Source: an uncultured Eubacterium sp. (GTDB taxonomy: Bacteria; Bacillota; Clostridia; Lachnospirales; Lachnospiraceae). From it: 64,000 nt of DNA. The stretch spans positions 1-64,000 of the forward strand of contig URAI01000001.1 in NCBI GenBank assembly GCA_900545725.1, given 5' to 3'. Below are positions 17,402-26,604 of the stretch, piece after piece; position 1 is the first letter of the stretch; each line of letters begins with the position of its first letter. A program made the position numbers and the translations under genes. A model generated the notes under the pieces. It was not told the DNA's origin. It made no database searches and saw nothing but the letters and a program-made list of their open reading frames with translations.

Positions 17402-19349
17402 ATAATATACCCAGCCAGAACCATTCTACCGTCCCTATCTCATTAAGCTCTTTTCCCTTATGCGAGCAGGTATATAATACGCCATCTTCTTTATAGAAAT
17501 ACAGCTTATTCTTATAGAATACTACTCTGTTGGCAGAAGCTGTTACTTCACCACAAAGCTTAATCTCTTTGCCGGATACTGAACTGATATAATATTTGTC
17601 TGTATCCTTTGTATAAGATAATCCCTCATCAGTATTTACAACAAGGCTTAGACTTCCATCATTCACATCATTTATCACAGCTTTGACACTGCCCTTCTTA
17701 GCATATGAAAGCCTGTTATCTGAATCAATAAATACAAGCTGCTCCTGTGATGGAATATATACAAATGATGTCATTGCACCAGTCTGTGCTATCTGGTTAT
17801 AGTCGCCCATAATCTTTCCATTAGTCTTGGCATAAGATATCTTACCGGCATTAATTATATAACAGTAGCTGTCCTTTTCATATATAAACTGCATATTAGA
17901 ACCGGCAGTTTTTGCAAGTACATAATCCTGTGTGTCTGCCTCATCAACAGTCTTATTGGTAACTTCCTTATCCGTTATCTCATGGTAATAACATACATTA
18001 TTAATTGAATATATAAATCCGGCTGCTGACTTTAACTGATTAACTTCATCCGTATGATATGTATAAAGATTCTGTGTCTCATCAGACATTGCAAAGACAT
18101 AGCTTACTTCATCAGCAATCCCCGTCTTTTTATTCATCTTCTCATAATTATACAGATACAGGCTGCTGTCATTATCAAGGCATATAAGAATATTTTTCTG
18201 TGTATAAATATTAACCGTCTGTATATTATCATCTATAAGCTGCTGTGTTCCTTTTAATCCGTCAGCCTTTGTATCTATAACATATTCATACAGATTAATA
18301 TCAGATATTCCACCGGCAACATTATTAGAATCTGTCGAACCCTCAGACTCACTGCTCTTAACCTCCAGATAGTCCGTATATATAAGCTTTCCACTGTCTG
18401 TAATATACTTTATAGACTTCACTTTATTATTATCAGCTATTTTAATACAACCATCCTTATTAAATATATATATTGAATACTTTGACGAATCTTCATCATA
18501 AGCAGCTGCCGCAAAATACTTACCATTGTCACTTGCCAGTGTAGAGGTTATCTTGTCTTTATCAATATCATCGGGAAGCTGTGGTGTATAAAATGTCTTT
18601 TTATTGGTTGCAAATATTGCATCGGCACTGTCACACACATATTCAGATTCAAGCTTTGATACATTATATATCCCACGCTCTGAACTCATATACATATCGT
18701 AATTTTTTCTTATCGCAAGTCTGTATATACATGTTCCGGCAATAACAATAACAAGTAATGCTGCAAGTCCGATGATAGTTCTTTTCAGCCTTTTCCTGTC
18801 TATTTTTCCAATTCTGTTAATAGCATGGTGGATATTTCTCTTACGGATATCAGCATTTTTAACTATATCCTCATTGCTGTTATCAGATTCATTAATAGAA
18901 GATTTTCCCAGTTTTTTACTTATGCCGGATGCCTTACCTTTACCGGCTGCCTTAGCGCTTAGATGCTTTATTCCATTATGTATTGCATCAATACCCTTCT
19001 GCTTCATTATATCTATTGCATCCGGTGTGTCATCGTTTTGCTTACTACCTCTTGTGGTATCATTTATCGTATCTTTGTTGCTTTTATTGTATGAAATATT
19101 TTCAATATCCGGTTGACTAGAATTATCAGAGACTTTCTTATCCTGTGAAGCCTTTGACATATTTCCTGCCATTGCCTTAAATACATCATTTGCCACATTA
19201 TCAGAAGAAGCAGACTTCTTACCAGCCTGCTTCTCCTCGTATGCCTTTTTTCGTCTCAGATAATCACTGTTATTAACTATAATCTGGGGACCTGAACATC
19301 TCGGGCACTTATCACCCTCATATTCCTGTCCGCATTTAGGACATAACAT
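17400..19349 (-). CDS. zinc-ribbon membrane protein with extracytoplasmic domain
   Basis: The 649-residue protein opens with a zinc ribbon, CPKCGQEYEGDKCPRC. A long polar, Ser/Asn/Lys-rich cytoplasmic linker (about residues 25-190) follows, then a single membrane helix (IIGLAALLVIVIAGTCIYRL, about 192-211). The large C-terminal part has repeated short beta-strand units such as DSDNRLSYAKKGSV and YKNKLYFYKEDGVLYTC, suggesting a propeller-like or DUF5050-type sensor fold. The function is unknown; similar zinc_ribbon-TM proteins are common in Lachnospiraceae. It directly follows glyQS and may be co-transcribed with it. Confidence 0.7.
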   Translation of the reverse strand: MLCPKCGQEYEGDKCPRCSGPQIIVNNSDYLRRKKAYEEKQAGKKSASSDNVANDVFKAMAGNMSKASQDKKVSDNSSQPDIENISYNKSNKDTINDTTRGSKQNDDTPDAIDIMKQKGIDAIHNGIKHLSAKAAGKGKASGISKKLGKSSINESDNSNEDIVKNADIRKRNIHHAINRIGKIDRKRLKRTIIGLAALLVIVIAGTCIYRLAIRKNYDMYMSSERGIYNVSKLESEYVCDSADAIFATNKKTFYTPQLPDDIDKDKITSTLASDNGKYFAAAAYDEDSSKYSIYIFNKDGCIKIADNNKVKSIKYITDSGKLIYTDYLEVKSSESEGSTDSNNVAGGISDINLYEYVIDTKADGLKGTQQLIDDNIQTVNIYTQKNILICLDNDSSLYLYNYEKMNKKTGIADEVSYVFAMSDETQNLYTYHTDEVNQLKSAAGFIYSINNVCYYHEITDKEVTNKTVDEADTQDYVLAKTAGSNMQFIYEKDSYCYIINAGKISYAKTNGKIMGDYNQIAQTGAMTSFVYIPSQEQLVFIDSDNRLSYAKKGSVKAVINDVNDGSLSLVVNTDEGLSYTKDTDKYYISSVSGKEIKLCGEVTASANRVVFYKNKLYFYKEDGVLYTCSHKGKELNEIGTVEWFWLGIL

Positions 19350-19367
19350 TATTATCTTCTCCCTTTA

Positions 19368-20756
19368 TTAAAATGTGAACTTATCTTCAAAATAAGCCTT
19401 AAGGTCTTCAATCTTAATTCTTTCCTGAGCCATTGTATCTCTGTCTCTTACAGTAACAGCTCCATCCTCTTCTGATTCAAAATCGTATGTAATACAGAAC
19501 GGAGTACCAATCTCGTCCTGACGTCTGTATCTCTTACCGATATTACCTCTGTCATCAAATTCACAATTATACTTCTTAGATAATTCTGCAAATATCTTTT
19601 CTGCACCTTCATTTAACTTCTTAGAAAGTGGAAGTACACCAATCTTAACAGGTGCAATCGCAGGATGGAAATGCATTACAGTTCTTACATCTCCGCCTTC
19701 AAGCTCTTCTTCATCATATGCTGAGCAAAGGAATGCAAGTGTAACTCTGTCTGCGCCAAGTGATGGCTCGATAACATATGGAATATACTTTTCCTTAATC
19801 TCATCATCAAAGTAAGACATATCTTCGCCTGATACTGTCTGATGCTGTGTAAGGTCATAATCTGTTCTGTCTGCGATACCCCATAATTCGCCCCAGCCAA
19901 ATGGGAATAAAAATTCAATATCTGTTGTTCCCTTAGAATAGAAGCAGAGCTCTTCTGGTGAATGGTCTCTTGCTCTCATCTCTTCCGGCTTAATTCCCAG
20001 ATTCTGTAACCAGTCGATACAGAACTGTCTCCAATACTTGAACCATTCCATATCTGTTCCCGGCTTACAGAAAAATTCTAATTCCATCTGTTCAAATTCT
20101 CGTGTTCTGAATGTGAAGTTACCAGGTGTTATCTCATTTCTGAATGACTTACCAATCTGACCGATACCAAATGGAACTTTCTTTCTTGATGTTCTCTGTA
20201 CATTCTTAAAATTAACAAAGATACCCTGAGCTGTCTCCGGTCTTAAATATACTGTATTCTTAGCATCTTCTGTTACACCCTGGAATGTCTTGAACATAAG
20301 GTTGAACTGTCTGATATCTGTAAAGTTATGCTTACCGCATGATGGACAACATATATTCTTGCTGTCGATGAAATCCTTCATCTGTTCCTGTGTCCAGCCA
20401 TCTACTGAACCTTCAAGCTCATAATTATTTTCTTCTGCCCAGTCTTCAATAAGCTTATCAGCTCTGAATCTTTCATGACATTCCTTACAGTCCATAAGAG
20501 GATCTGAGAAACCACCAAGATGTCCTGATGCCACCCATGTCTGTGGGTTCATAAGAATTGCACAGTCAACACCTACATTGTATGGACTTTCCTGTACGAA
20601 CTTCTGCCACCATGCCTTCTTTACATTATTCTTAAGCTCTACGCCGAGATTACCATAGTCCCATGTATTAGCAAGTCCACCATATATTTCTGAACCCGGA
20701 TATACAAATCCTCGTGACTTTGCTAATGATACTATCTTATCCATTGTCTTTTCCAT
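19368..20756 (-). CDS. glyQS: glycyl-tRNA synthetase (dimeric, eukaryote-like class II type)
   Basis: The 462-residue enzyme charges tRNA-Gly. It starts MDKIVSLAKSRGFVYPGSEIYGG, typical of the single-chain GlyRS. It carries class II motif 2 around SFRNEITPGNFTFRTREFEQ and motif 3 near EPSLGADRVTLAF. Zinc-like cysteine pairs CKECHERF and CCPSCGKHN are present. Length matches the family. GGAGG precedes the start with 10-base spacing. No T-box was found upstream, only AT-rich sequence with a short tandem repeat. Confidence 0.97.
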   Translation of the reverse strand: MEKTMDKIVSLAKSRGFVYPGSEIYGGLANTWDYGNLGVELKNNVKKAWWQKFVQESPYNVGVDCAILMNPQTWVASGHLGGFSDPLMDCKECHERFRADKLIEDWAEENNYELEGSVDGWTQEQMKDFIDSKNICCPSCGKHNFTDIRQFNLMFKTFQGVTEDAKNTVYLRPETAQGIFVNFKNVQRTSRKKVPFGIGQIGKSFRNEITPGNFTFRTREFEQMELEFFCKPGTDMEWFKYWRQFCIDWLQNLGIKPEEMRARDHSPEELCFYSKGTTDIEFLFPFGWGELWGIADRTDYDLTQHQTVSGEDMSYFDDEIKEKYIPYVIEPSLGADRVTLAFLCSAYDEEELEGGDVRTVMHFHPAIAPVKIGVLPLSKKLNEGAEKIFAELSKKYNCEFDDRGNIGKRYRRQDEIGTPFCITYDFESEEDGAVTVRDRDTMAQERIKIEDLKAYFEDKFTF

Positions 20757-20834
20757 CTGATATCTGCCTCCATATAAACAAAATATACTTAATTCTATAC
20801 TATTTTAACTTTTATTACAAGTAAATATTATCTT

Positions 20835-20876
20835 ATTCTTATATTATCATTCTTATATTATCATTCTTATATTGTC
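20835..20876. repeat. 14-bp tandem repeat, three copies
   Basis: ATTCTTATATTATC is repeated at 20835, 20849 and 20863, the last with one change. It lies in the AT-rich gap upstream of glyQS (20757-21049), which otherwise shows no feature. Confidence 0.8.
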
Positions 20877-21049
20877 TTATTATTATATTTAGTAAATATT
20901 GCCCTATTCTTATATTCAGCCCATTACATATTAATATTACATGTAAATATTACCTGCGATGTTCCGGCATTAATTATGTCTCACTTTCCAGCGTATATTA
21001 AAATATTAACAACAGGTCTTAATTGATAATCTTACACATACAAGTAAGC

Positions 21050-21652
21050 TTACTCCTCCCATGGACGGATTCTGTATGTTGCACCAATGCTTTCACATAT
21101 CCTACGGCACTCTTCCTCTTCTTCATGTGATATTGTCGTATCTACTGTTGTAAGCACTACATTTGGAATATATTTTGTACATTCCTTTGCAAAATCTAAC
21201 ATAGCGTCAAAAGACTGCTCTCCGAATTTACTCCTTACAAGTGACAGATACTCATCCTTATGAGGATTATTAAGGCTAATTGATACTGTATCTATAAGCC
21301 CCTTCATCTCCGGTGCTATATCTCTTCCATTAATAAGGCTTCCCACACCATTCGTATTAATTCTTATCTTTTTGCCATATTTTTCTTTGACAAATGCAGC
21401 AACCTTTATAAGGTCGTCAAATCTTTCTGTCGGTTCTCCAAAACCACAGAATACTACCTCGTTATATTCATCCATGTTAAACTTGTTAAATTCATCACAT
21501 ACTTCCTGTAATGAAGGCTCTCTTTCAAGCCATAATCTGTCTGATTCGCCTATTCTGTCCATTGTCTGTCTTAAACAGAAAGTGCATGAATATGGACATT
21601 TGTTAGTCATATTGACATAAATATTATTGTGTACTTTGTATAAGATTTCCAT
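21050..21652 (-). CDS. radical SAM protein, TatD-linked family
   Basis: The 200-residue protein has the radical SAM cluster motif CPYSCTFC near the N-terminus, preceded by NIYVNMTNK. It also has GFGEPTERFDDL (a GGE-like SAM-binding motif) and RINTNGVGSL. Its small size and the NIYVNMTNxC opening match the short radical SAM proteins often linked to TatD nucleases. The substrate is unknown. AAAGGA precedes the start. It is followed by glyQS after an AT-rich gap and preceded closely by pdxY. Confidence 0.82.
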   Translation of the reverse strand: MEILYKVHNNIYVNMTNKCPYSCTFCLRQTMDRIGESDRLWLEREPSLQEVCDEFNKFNMDEYNEVVFCGFGEPTERFDDLIKVAAFVKEKYGKKIRINTNGVGSLINGRDIAPEMKGLIDTVSISLNNPHKDEYLSLVRSKFGEQSFDAMLDFAKECTKYIPNVVLTTVDTTISHEEEEECRRICESIGATYRIRPWEE

Positions 21653-21676
21653 GTTTTTATTCCTTTCAATTTTAAC

Positions 21677-22507
21677 CTACCTAAGTCCCGTCAGTATTTC
21701 TTCAAAACACACTCCGTCAGTCACCGGTATATCAAGCTCTATTGACTTTAATATGCATTTTTTAATAAATGAAGATGCTTTCCTTACTGATGTATGAAAA
21801 TCAACTTCATTTACCGCATCAGCGGCTATTATTGATGTAAATATATCGCCGGTTCCTGAACGTGACGTTCCGACCTTTTCTGTTCTTATCATGTAGGAAT
21901 CCCTGTCTTTTTCATAGCAGTAGTTAGCTACATACTTTCCCTGCTGTATTCCAGTTATTACCACTTTTGAAGGTCCCATATCTGATAACTTGCCGGCAAG
22001 CGTTTCAAGCTGTTTTTTTGACCAGTTATCGTGATATTGCATATCTGTAAGTATACATGCTTCTGTAAGATTCGGCGTTAAAATATCAGCATATCTTACA
22101 AGCTTTTTCATCTCTGTACACATTCCGTCTGTATATGTAGAATACAGTTTTCCATAATCTCCCATTACAGGATCTATGATTGTTATATTATTGTCAGTTT
22201 TAAAATGTGACAGAAATTCTTCAACTATCATTATCTGTTTTTCTGAACCCAGAAAACCTGTGCATATTCCGTTAAACTTAAGTCCTAATTTTATCCACTC
22301 ATTCATGTATGGTGTCATATTATCTGTATAATCATCAAAAAAGAAGCTGTCAAACCCCGTATGATTAGAAAATATAGATGTAGGCAGCGGACAGCACTGA
22401 ACCTTTAATGCTGATATAATTGGAAGTTCTACTGCTATTGAGCATCTTCCAAATCCTGATATATCATTAATTACTGCAATCTTCTTCTGGTTATTGTGAT
22501 TTACCAT
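21677..22507 (-). CDS. pdxY: pyridoxal/pyridoxamine kinase
   Basis: This ribokinase-superfamily enzyme phosphorylates B6 vitamers to feed pyridoxal phosphate supply. VINDISGFGRCS and PTSIFSNHTGFDSFF near the start match PdxY/PdxK. IIDPVMGDYGKLYS is the central motif, and GTSRSGTGDIFTS carries the C-terminal GTGD anion hole with the catalytic Asp. The ATG at 22507 follows GGAG at good spacing; a TTG farther upstream is less likely. Length (276 residues) is normal. Confidence 0.9.
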   Translation of the reverse strand: MVNHNNQKKIAVINDISGFGRCSIAVELPIISALKVQCCPLPTSIFSNHTGFDSFFFDDYTDNMTPYMNEWIKLGLKFNGICTGFLGSEKQIMIVEEFLSHFKTDNNITIIDPVMGDYGKLYSTYTDGMCTEMKKLVRYADILTPNLTEACILTDMQYHDNWSKKQLETLAGKLSDMGPSKVVITGIQQGKYVANYCYEKDRDSYMIRTEKVGTSRSGTGDIFTSIIAADAVNEVDFHTSVRKASSFIKKCILKSIELDIPVTDGVCFEEILTGLR

Positions 22508-22600
22508 TTTATTCTCCATTCTGCCAATATTATGATACAAGGGGAAGAAATACAGCAGCTATTTTGTACATTTATATTCAAATAGCCTTTCTATATTTCT

Positions 22601-23350
22601 TTATACCGGAAGCATCTGTTCTGATTTCATTTTTTTATCAAATGTAACTGCCCTTATTCTTCCTGCTACCATTCTTAGCTGTGCAAGCACTTCGTCAGAT
22701 ACTACAAACGTAAACAACTTTGCAATCGGAGTTGCAATTATATATTGTATTGTATAAAATGTAGTTTCATCCAGATGAACCGCATCAGTTATCTGATGTC
22801 CCATATATTTTATACATTCTTCGCAATATACCGCAAAATGGTTCATAGAAAAGACAGTAAGCTTATCATGTTCTCCACAATGCCTGCATTTAAAGAATTC
22901 AGGACATTCACCATTAATCCATATAAGCCTTAATTCATATATATATCTTATAAGTTCATCCGGTATATTATTATTCACAAGTGCTTTAAGGGAAGCATAT
23001 AACAGATTAATCATCTGTGAAGCATCGAGATTTTCCCTTGCATAATATTCGGCAAGCTCTGCAAAATAACAGGCATAGCATACCGCATCAAGATCGGTTA
23101 TCACTTCTTCAAAATAATTAGATATCTCTGCCTGTTTTATATTATATGAAGTTCTGCCCTCATATAGCTGGAATTTACCAAATACAAATGCCCTTGTAAC
23201 TGACATAAGCTGACTGTTAGGACGTCTCGCTCCCTTAGCAAAGGCTGCTATTTTACCGCGTTCTTTCGTAAGCAGAACTATTCTTCTGTCATATTCCCCC
23301 ACAGGCATAGAAGCTATAACCATGCCTGTGACTTCTACAAGGTCACTCAT
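22601..23350 (-). CDS. recO: DNA repair protein RecO
   Basis: RecO works with RecR and RecF to load RecA at gaps. The 249-residue protein starts with the OB-fold sequence EVTGMVIASMPVGEYDRRIVLLT. It has the conserved AFAKGARRP segment and the C4 zinc finger (CRHC followed by CEEC) near residues 160-180. It follows era, as in many Firmicutes. A short frame starting at a GTG near the end of era runs into the recO ATG with an ATGA overlap. Confidence 0.94.
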   Translation of the reverse strand: MSDLVEVTGMVIASMPVGEYDRRIVLLTKERGKIAAFAKGARRPNSQLMSVTRAFVFGKFQLYEGRTSYNIKQAEISNYFEEVITDLDAVCYACYFAELAEYYARENLDASQMINLLYASLKALVNNNIPDELIRYIYELRLIWINGECPEFFKCRHCGEHDKLTVFSMNHFAVYCEECIKYMGHQITDAVHLDETTFYTIQYIIATPIAKLFTFVVSDEVLAQLRMVAGRIRAVTFDKKMKSEQMLPV

Positions 23351-23428
23351 ATTTTATATATTCCCTCATTTTCAGATATTTCTAAATCAGCTGTATACAA
23401 AAACAGCACATCAGCATTATTTTTCACA

Positions 23429-24403
23429 CTAATCTTTCTTTTTATCATATCCAAAGTTCTTGATAAGAATGTCACTATCTCTCCATTCTTTCTTTACCTT
23501 TACCCATAATTGAAGATTAACTTTCATATCAAGCTGCTTTTCAATCTCATAACGTGCATTTGCACCAATCTTTTTAAGCATTGAACCGCCTTTGCCGATT
23601 ATAATCCCTTTATGTGAATCTCTCTCGCATATAATTGTAGCCTGTATATCAGTAATCTTTCCATTTCTTCCCTTACGCTCTTTCATGCTGTCTATAACAA
23701 CTGCTATACCATGAGGAATCTCTTCATTAAGTGCATGAAGTGCTTTTTCCCTTATAAGCTCTGATACTATCTGTCTCATTGGCTGGTCTGTAATTGTATC
23801 TTCATCATAATACATAGGTCCATATGGAAGATATTTAAAAATAGCATCTACAAGGTCGTCTGTATTATTGCCATTTCTCGCCGATATAGGAATTATCTCT
23901 GCAAAATCCACCTCTGTTCTGTACTTGTCAATTACAGGAAGAATCTCTTCTTTTTTAACAGTATCAATCTTATTAATTACAAGAATAATAGGTGTATTTA
24001 CTTTTTTTAAACGCTCAATAATATGCTGTTCGCCTGCCCCGATAAATGTTGTAGGCTCAACAAGCCAGCACACCACATCCACTTCATCAATAGTCTTTTC
24101 TGCTGCTCCGACCATATATTCTCCGAGCTTATTTTTAGCTTTGTGTATACCCGGAGTATCAACAAATACAATCTGTCCCCTGTCATCTGTATACACAGTC
24201 TGTATTCTGTTTCTTGTCGTCTGCGGCTTGTTAGATGTAATAGCAATCTTTTGTCCAATAAGTCTGTTCATAAGTGTTGACTTACCAACATTAGGACGTC
24301 CTATAAATGTAACAAAGCCAGATTTTGTATTCCCATTAACCGCTGCTGCACCACCACTGATACCACTTGCAGCAAGCATTTCATCTAAATTCATATTATT
24401 CAC
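23429..24403 (-). CDS. era: GTPase Era, 16S rRNA maturation
   Basis: Era binds the 3' end of 16S rRNA during 30S assembly. G1 (GRPNVGKST), G3 (DTPGIHKAK) and G4 (NKID) motifs are present. The C-terminal KH domain contains IIGKGGSMLKKIG. The protein has about 25 extra residues before the GTPase domain compared with many Era proteins (AASGISGGAAAVNGN). The likely start is the GTG at 24403, 5 bases after GGAG; the ATG at 24394 is the alternative. A structured leader element precedes it. Confidence 0.95.
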   Translation of the reverse strand: MNNMNLDEMLAASGISGGAAAVNGNTKSGFVTFIGRPNVGKSTLMNRLIGQKIAITSNKPQTTRNRIQTVYTDDRGQIVFVDTPGIHKAKNKLGEYMVGAAEKTIDEVDVVCWLVEPTTFIGAGEQHIIERLKKVNTPIILVINKIDTVKKEEILPVIDKYRTEVDFAEIIPISARNGNNTDDLVDAIFKYLPYGPMYYDEDTITDQPMRQIVSELIREKALHALNEEIPHGIAVVIDSMKERKGRNGKITDIQATIICERDSHKGIIIGKGGSMLKKIGANARYEIEKQLDMKVNLQLWVKVKKEWRDSDILIKNFGYDKKKD

Positions 24404-24576
24404 ACTATCTCCATTCCGCAGGCATTTTTAATGCCGGAGGAATCGCAGGCCAAATGTCAGATTTGGCTCTGCGATAAGGGCTACTTTGTGACGCCTGCGG
24501 CACAAATAGCCAGTTCACTTATGAACTTGTGATAAAATAAGCTATCAAGCTTATTTTTCACACTAATCTCCATTCC
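24404..24576 (-). promoter_or_regulatory. structured leader element (subfamily A) of era
   Basis: Coordinates are on the plus strand and the element reads leftward. P1 is formed by 24549-24561 with 24529-24542. P2 is formed by CACAAATAGCC (24501-24511) with GGCTACTTTGTG (24479-24490). The P2 loop (24493-24500) is an exact 8-base complement of 24416-24423, directly before the AATGGAG ribosome site. Further local hairpins lie between. The far end repeats the GGAATGGAGAT-AGTGTGAA string found at the gene start. Confidence 0.7.
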
Positions 24577-24680
24577 TTTTATACATTTAAAGTATGATTT
24601 ATTAGTCCTATTATTTTTCCTCATAGCATTTAAAGTATATATTAAACTCTAACCCTTTATACCATAGTGTGCAGGTATAT

Positions 24681-24726
24681 AAAAAAGAACAGCCTGCAAC
24701 CCTTCCAGTGTTAATACAAGCTGTCC
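24681..24726 (-). terminator. terminator after pssA
   Basis: On the minus strand GGACAGCTTG pairs with CAGGCTGTTC (10 bp with wobbles), followed by TTTTTT. It lies just after the pssA stop. Confidence 0.85.
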
Positions 24727-24746
24727 TTATAAAATATGTATATATC

Positions 24747-25388
24747 CTAACCTATTCTCCATGCACGCCATACGCCGGTAAACATGAATATTATAGCCGC
24801 TGCAACAATTGCAACAAGCACTGCTATAACAACGTTAGACGGCTTCTTAAACTTAAAATCTGTTATAAATAAAACACCAATCAGTAACATTATTATTCGT
24901 ACAAGAATTAAGAAAATGTCATCTGAAAACAATGGTCTTATAACATACATAAGCGGAAGTGCAACCGATGAAGATGTTATAGGAAGTCCCTGATAATACT
25001 TTCTGTTCTCTGTTGTCTGATTCTGTCTTATCTCTTCCATAACATTAAAGAATGCAAGTCTGATAACTCCTGCCACTCCATATAATAAAAGAATTGCAAC
25101 ACCAAGCACATCCCGAATCCCCATGCTGTAACATATAACAATTGGAAATGCACCAAAACATACTACATCGCACAATGAATCTATCTGTATTCCAAACTTC
25201 TTAGCCTCTTCTGTCCTGTTCTTCTTAGTTCTTGCAATCTTACCATCAAACATGTCACACAGTCCTGAAATAGCAAGACAGACGATTGCCATCTTATAAT
25301 GACCATTTGATGCCAATGTCATACCAAATAAAGAAACCATAAGACTTACATATGTAAGCACTACCGTATAATCGTAAAATCCTATCAC
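24747..25388 (-). CDS. pssA: CDP-diacylglycerol-serine O-phosphatidyltransferase
   Basis: This membrane enzyme makes phosphatidylserine. The CDP-alcohol phosphatidyltransferase signature is present as CDMFDGKIARTKKNRTEEAKK followed by FGIQIDSLCD, with the extended spacing typical of clostridial PssA. Several hydrophobic helices follow. GGAGGG precedes a GTG start. The gene lies near a lipid flippase-like gene and a PAP2 phosphatase, suggesting a lipid cluster, though separated by gaps. Confidence 0.9.
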   Translation of the reverse strand: MIGFYDYTVVLTYVSLMVSLFGMTLASNGHYKMAIVCLAISGLCDMFDGKIARTKKNRTEEAKKFGIQIDSLCDVVCFGAFPIVICYSMGIRDVLGVAILLLYGVAGVIRLAFFNVMEEIRQNQTTENRKYYQGLPITSSSVALPLMYVIRPLFSDDIFLILVRIIMLLIGVLFITDFKFKKPSNVVIAVLVAIVAAAIIFMFTGVWRAWRIG

Positions 25389-25512
25389 AACAAACCCTCC
25401 CGGTTTTCATTCTTCTGTTAATACAATGTTACTATATTAACACATATCACACTAATATTTCCAGTATTTTTTATAATTTATTTATAAACAGTTCATATAT
25501 AGCTTATACGAA

Positions 25513-26604
25513 CTATATTTCTGTCATATTCCGTACATCCTGCATCGTCTGTTGTGCTTCTTTCTTCGTATATCTCCCAATATAGATATGTGCAAATATT
25601 GTAAATGCTGCACTTATAAACAATTCAGTATAAAAACTTAGCGACCTGCTTAAAATCATTCCCGGCAATAATAATGCCTGACCAAAAACAGGAAGGAATA
25701 TAATATTAAAAAGTGCTTCACTTATGCCCATTCCTCCAGGAAGCGGAAGCATATCAACCGAAAGTGATATAACTGCCTGAAGCATTACTATTGTATAAAC
25801 ACCGGTTCCACTAAGTCCAAATGACTTATATATATAAAATGTAACAAAAAAATAAGCAAATCTTTGTAAGATGGTAATAATAAATACTTTAATCATTACC
25901 GGAATATGATTCTTAAGATACGCTGCCGTTCTCGCATATGTATCCATGGATTCATCAAATCTTTCCATTCTGCCTTCTTTGTGTTTAATAATATGTATCT
26001 TTTCAAGGAACTTAACTGTTGATACAACTATTTTCTTTGCAAGCTTCTGATTAAATACCAGCATCATCATGCCAGCCACGCAGAATACATTAAGAAATAT
26101 TCCAAGATAAAATACAAAATGTATTCCCTCAAGTCTGTCACTTATAAATCCACGATCAAAAATAACAAGCCATATTCCGATTGCCACAAGTACAGCTTTA
26201 TAAGTGATAGTCACAATCATTAATACAACTGTTGCCACAGGAAGCGATATTTTATTCTTTCTCATATAATACAACTGCATAGGCTGACCACCCGTAGCCG
26301 ATGGAGTTATACAACTAAAGAAAAAACCAACACATGAATATAAAAAACAACTAAATCTTCTTGTCGTAATGCCAAAATTCTTAAGCATATAATGTATTAT
26401 ATGCGATTCTCCATAGATAAATAACACAATACATATAATCGCAAGTATAAGCCATCTTATATCTGCCATCTGCATCTTTTCCCACATATCAGACAAATTA
26501 CCGTCCGTACCATGAAATACATAGTATAATGTAAGCGAGAAAATCAATATTAAAAATACAGCATTAAATATATTTTTTTTATTGCGCACTAAAAAATCTT
26601 TCAA
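25513..26604 (-). CDS. lysylphosphatidylglycerol synthase TM-region/flippase-like membrane protein
   Basis: The 363-residue polytopic protein has about eight hydrophobic segments. It contains the family-typical FFSCITPSATGGQPMQLYYM motif and LPLPGGMGISEALF near the C-terminus. These define the MprF-flippase/UPF0104-like family. There is no aminoacyl transferase domain, so it is the membrane half only. The substrate is unknown, probably a lipid. Its start overlaps the PAP2 gene stop by 4 bases, so the two are translationally coupled. Confidence 0.82.
   Translation of the reverse strand: MKDFLVRNKKNIFNAVFLILIFSLTLYYVFHGTDGNLSDMWEKMQMADIRWLILAIICIVLFIYGESHIIHYMLKNFGITTRRFSCFLYSCVGFFFSCITPSATGGQPMQLYYMRKNKISLPVATVVLMIVTITYKAVLVAIGIWLVIFDRGFISDRLEGIHFVFYLGIFLNVFCVAGMMMLVFNQKLAKKIVVSTVKFLEKIHIIKHKEGRMERFDESMDTYARTAAYLKNHIPVMIKVFIITILQRFAYFFVTFYIYKSFGLSGTGVYTIVMLQAVISLSVDMLPLPGGMGISEALFNIIFLPVFGQALLLPGMILSRSLSFYTELFISAAFTIFAHIYIGRYTKKEAQQTMQDVRNMTEI

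Noticed and set aside
20757..21049. Glycine T-box before glyQS
   Set aside because: No GGGTGGNACC-type antiterminator core; the region is AT-rich with a short tandem repeat.
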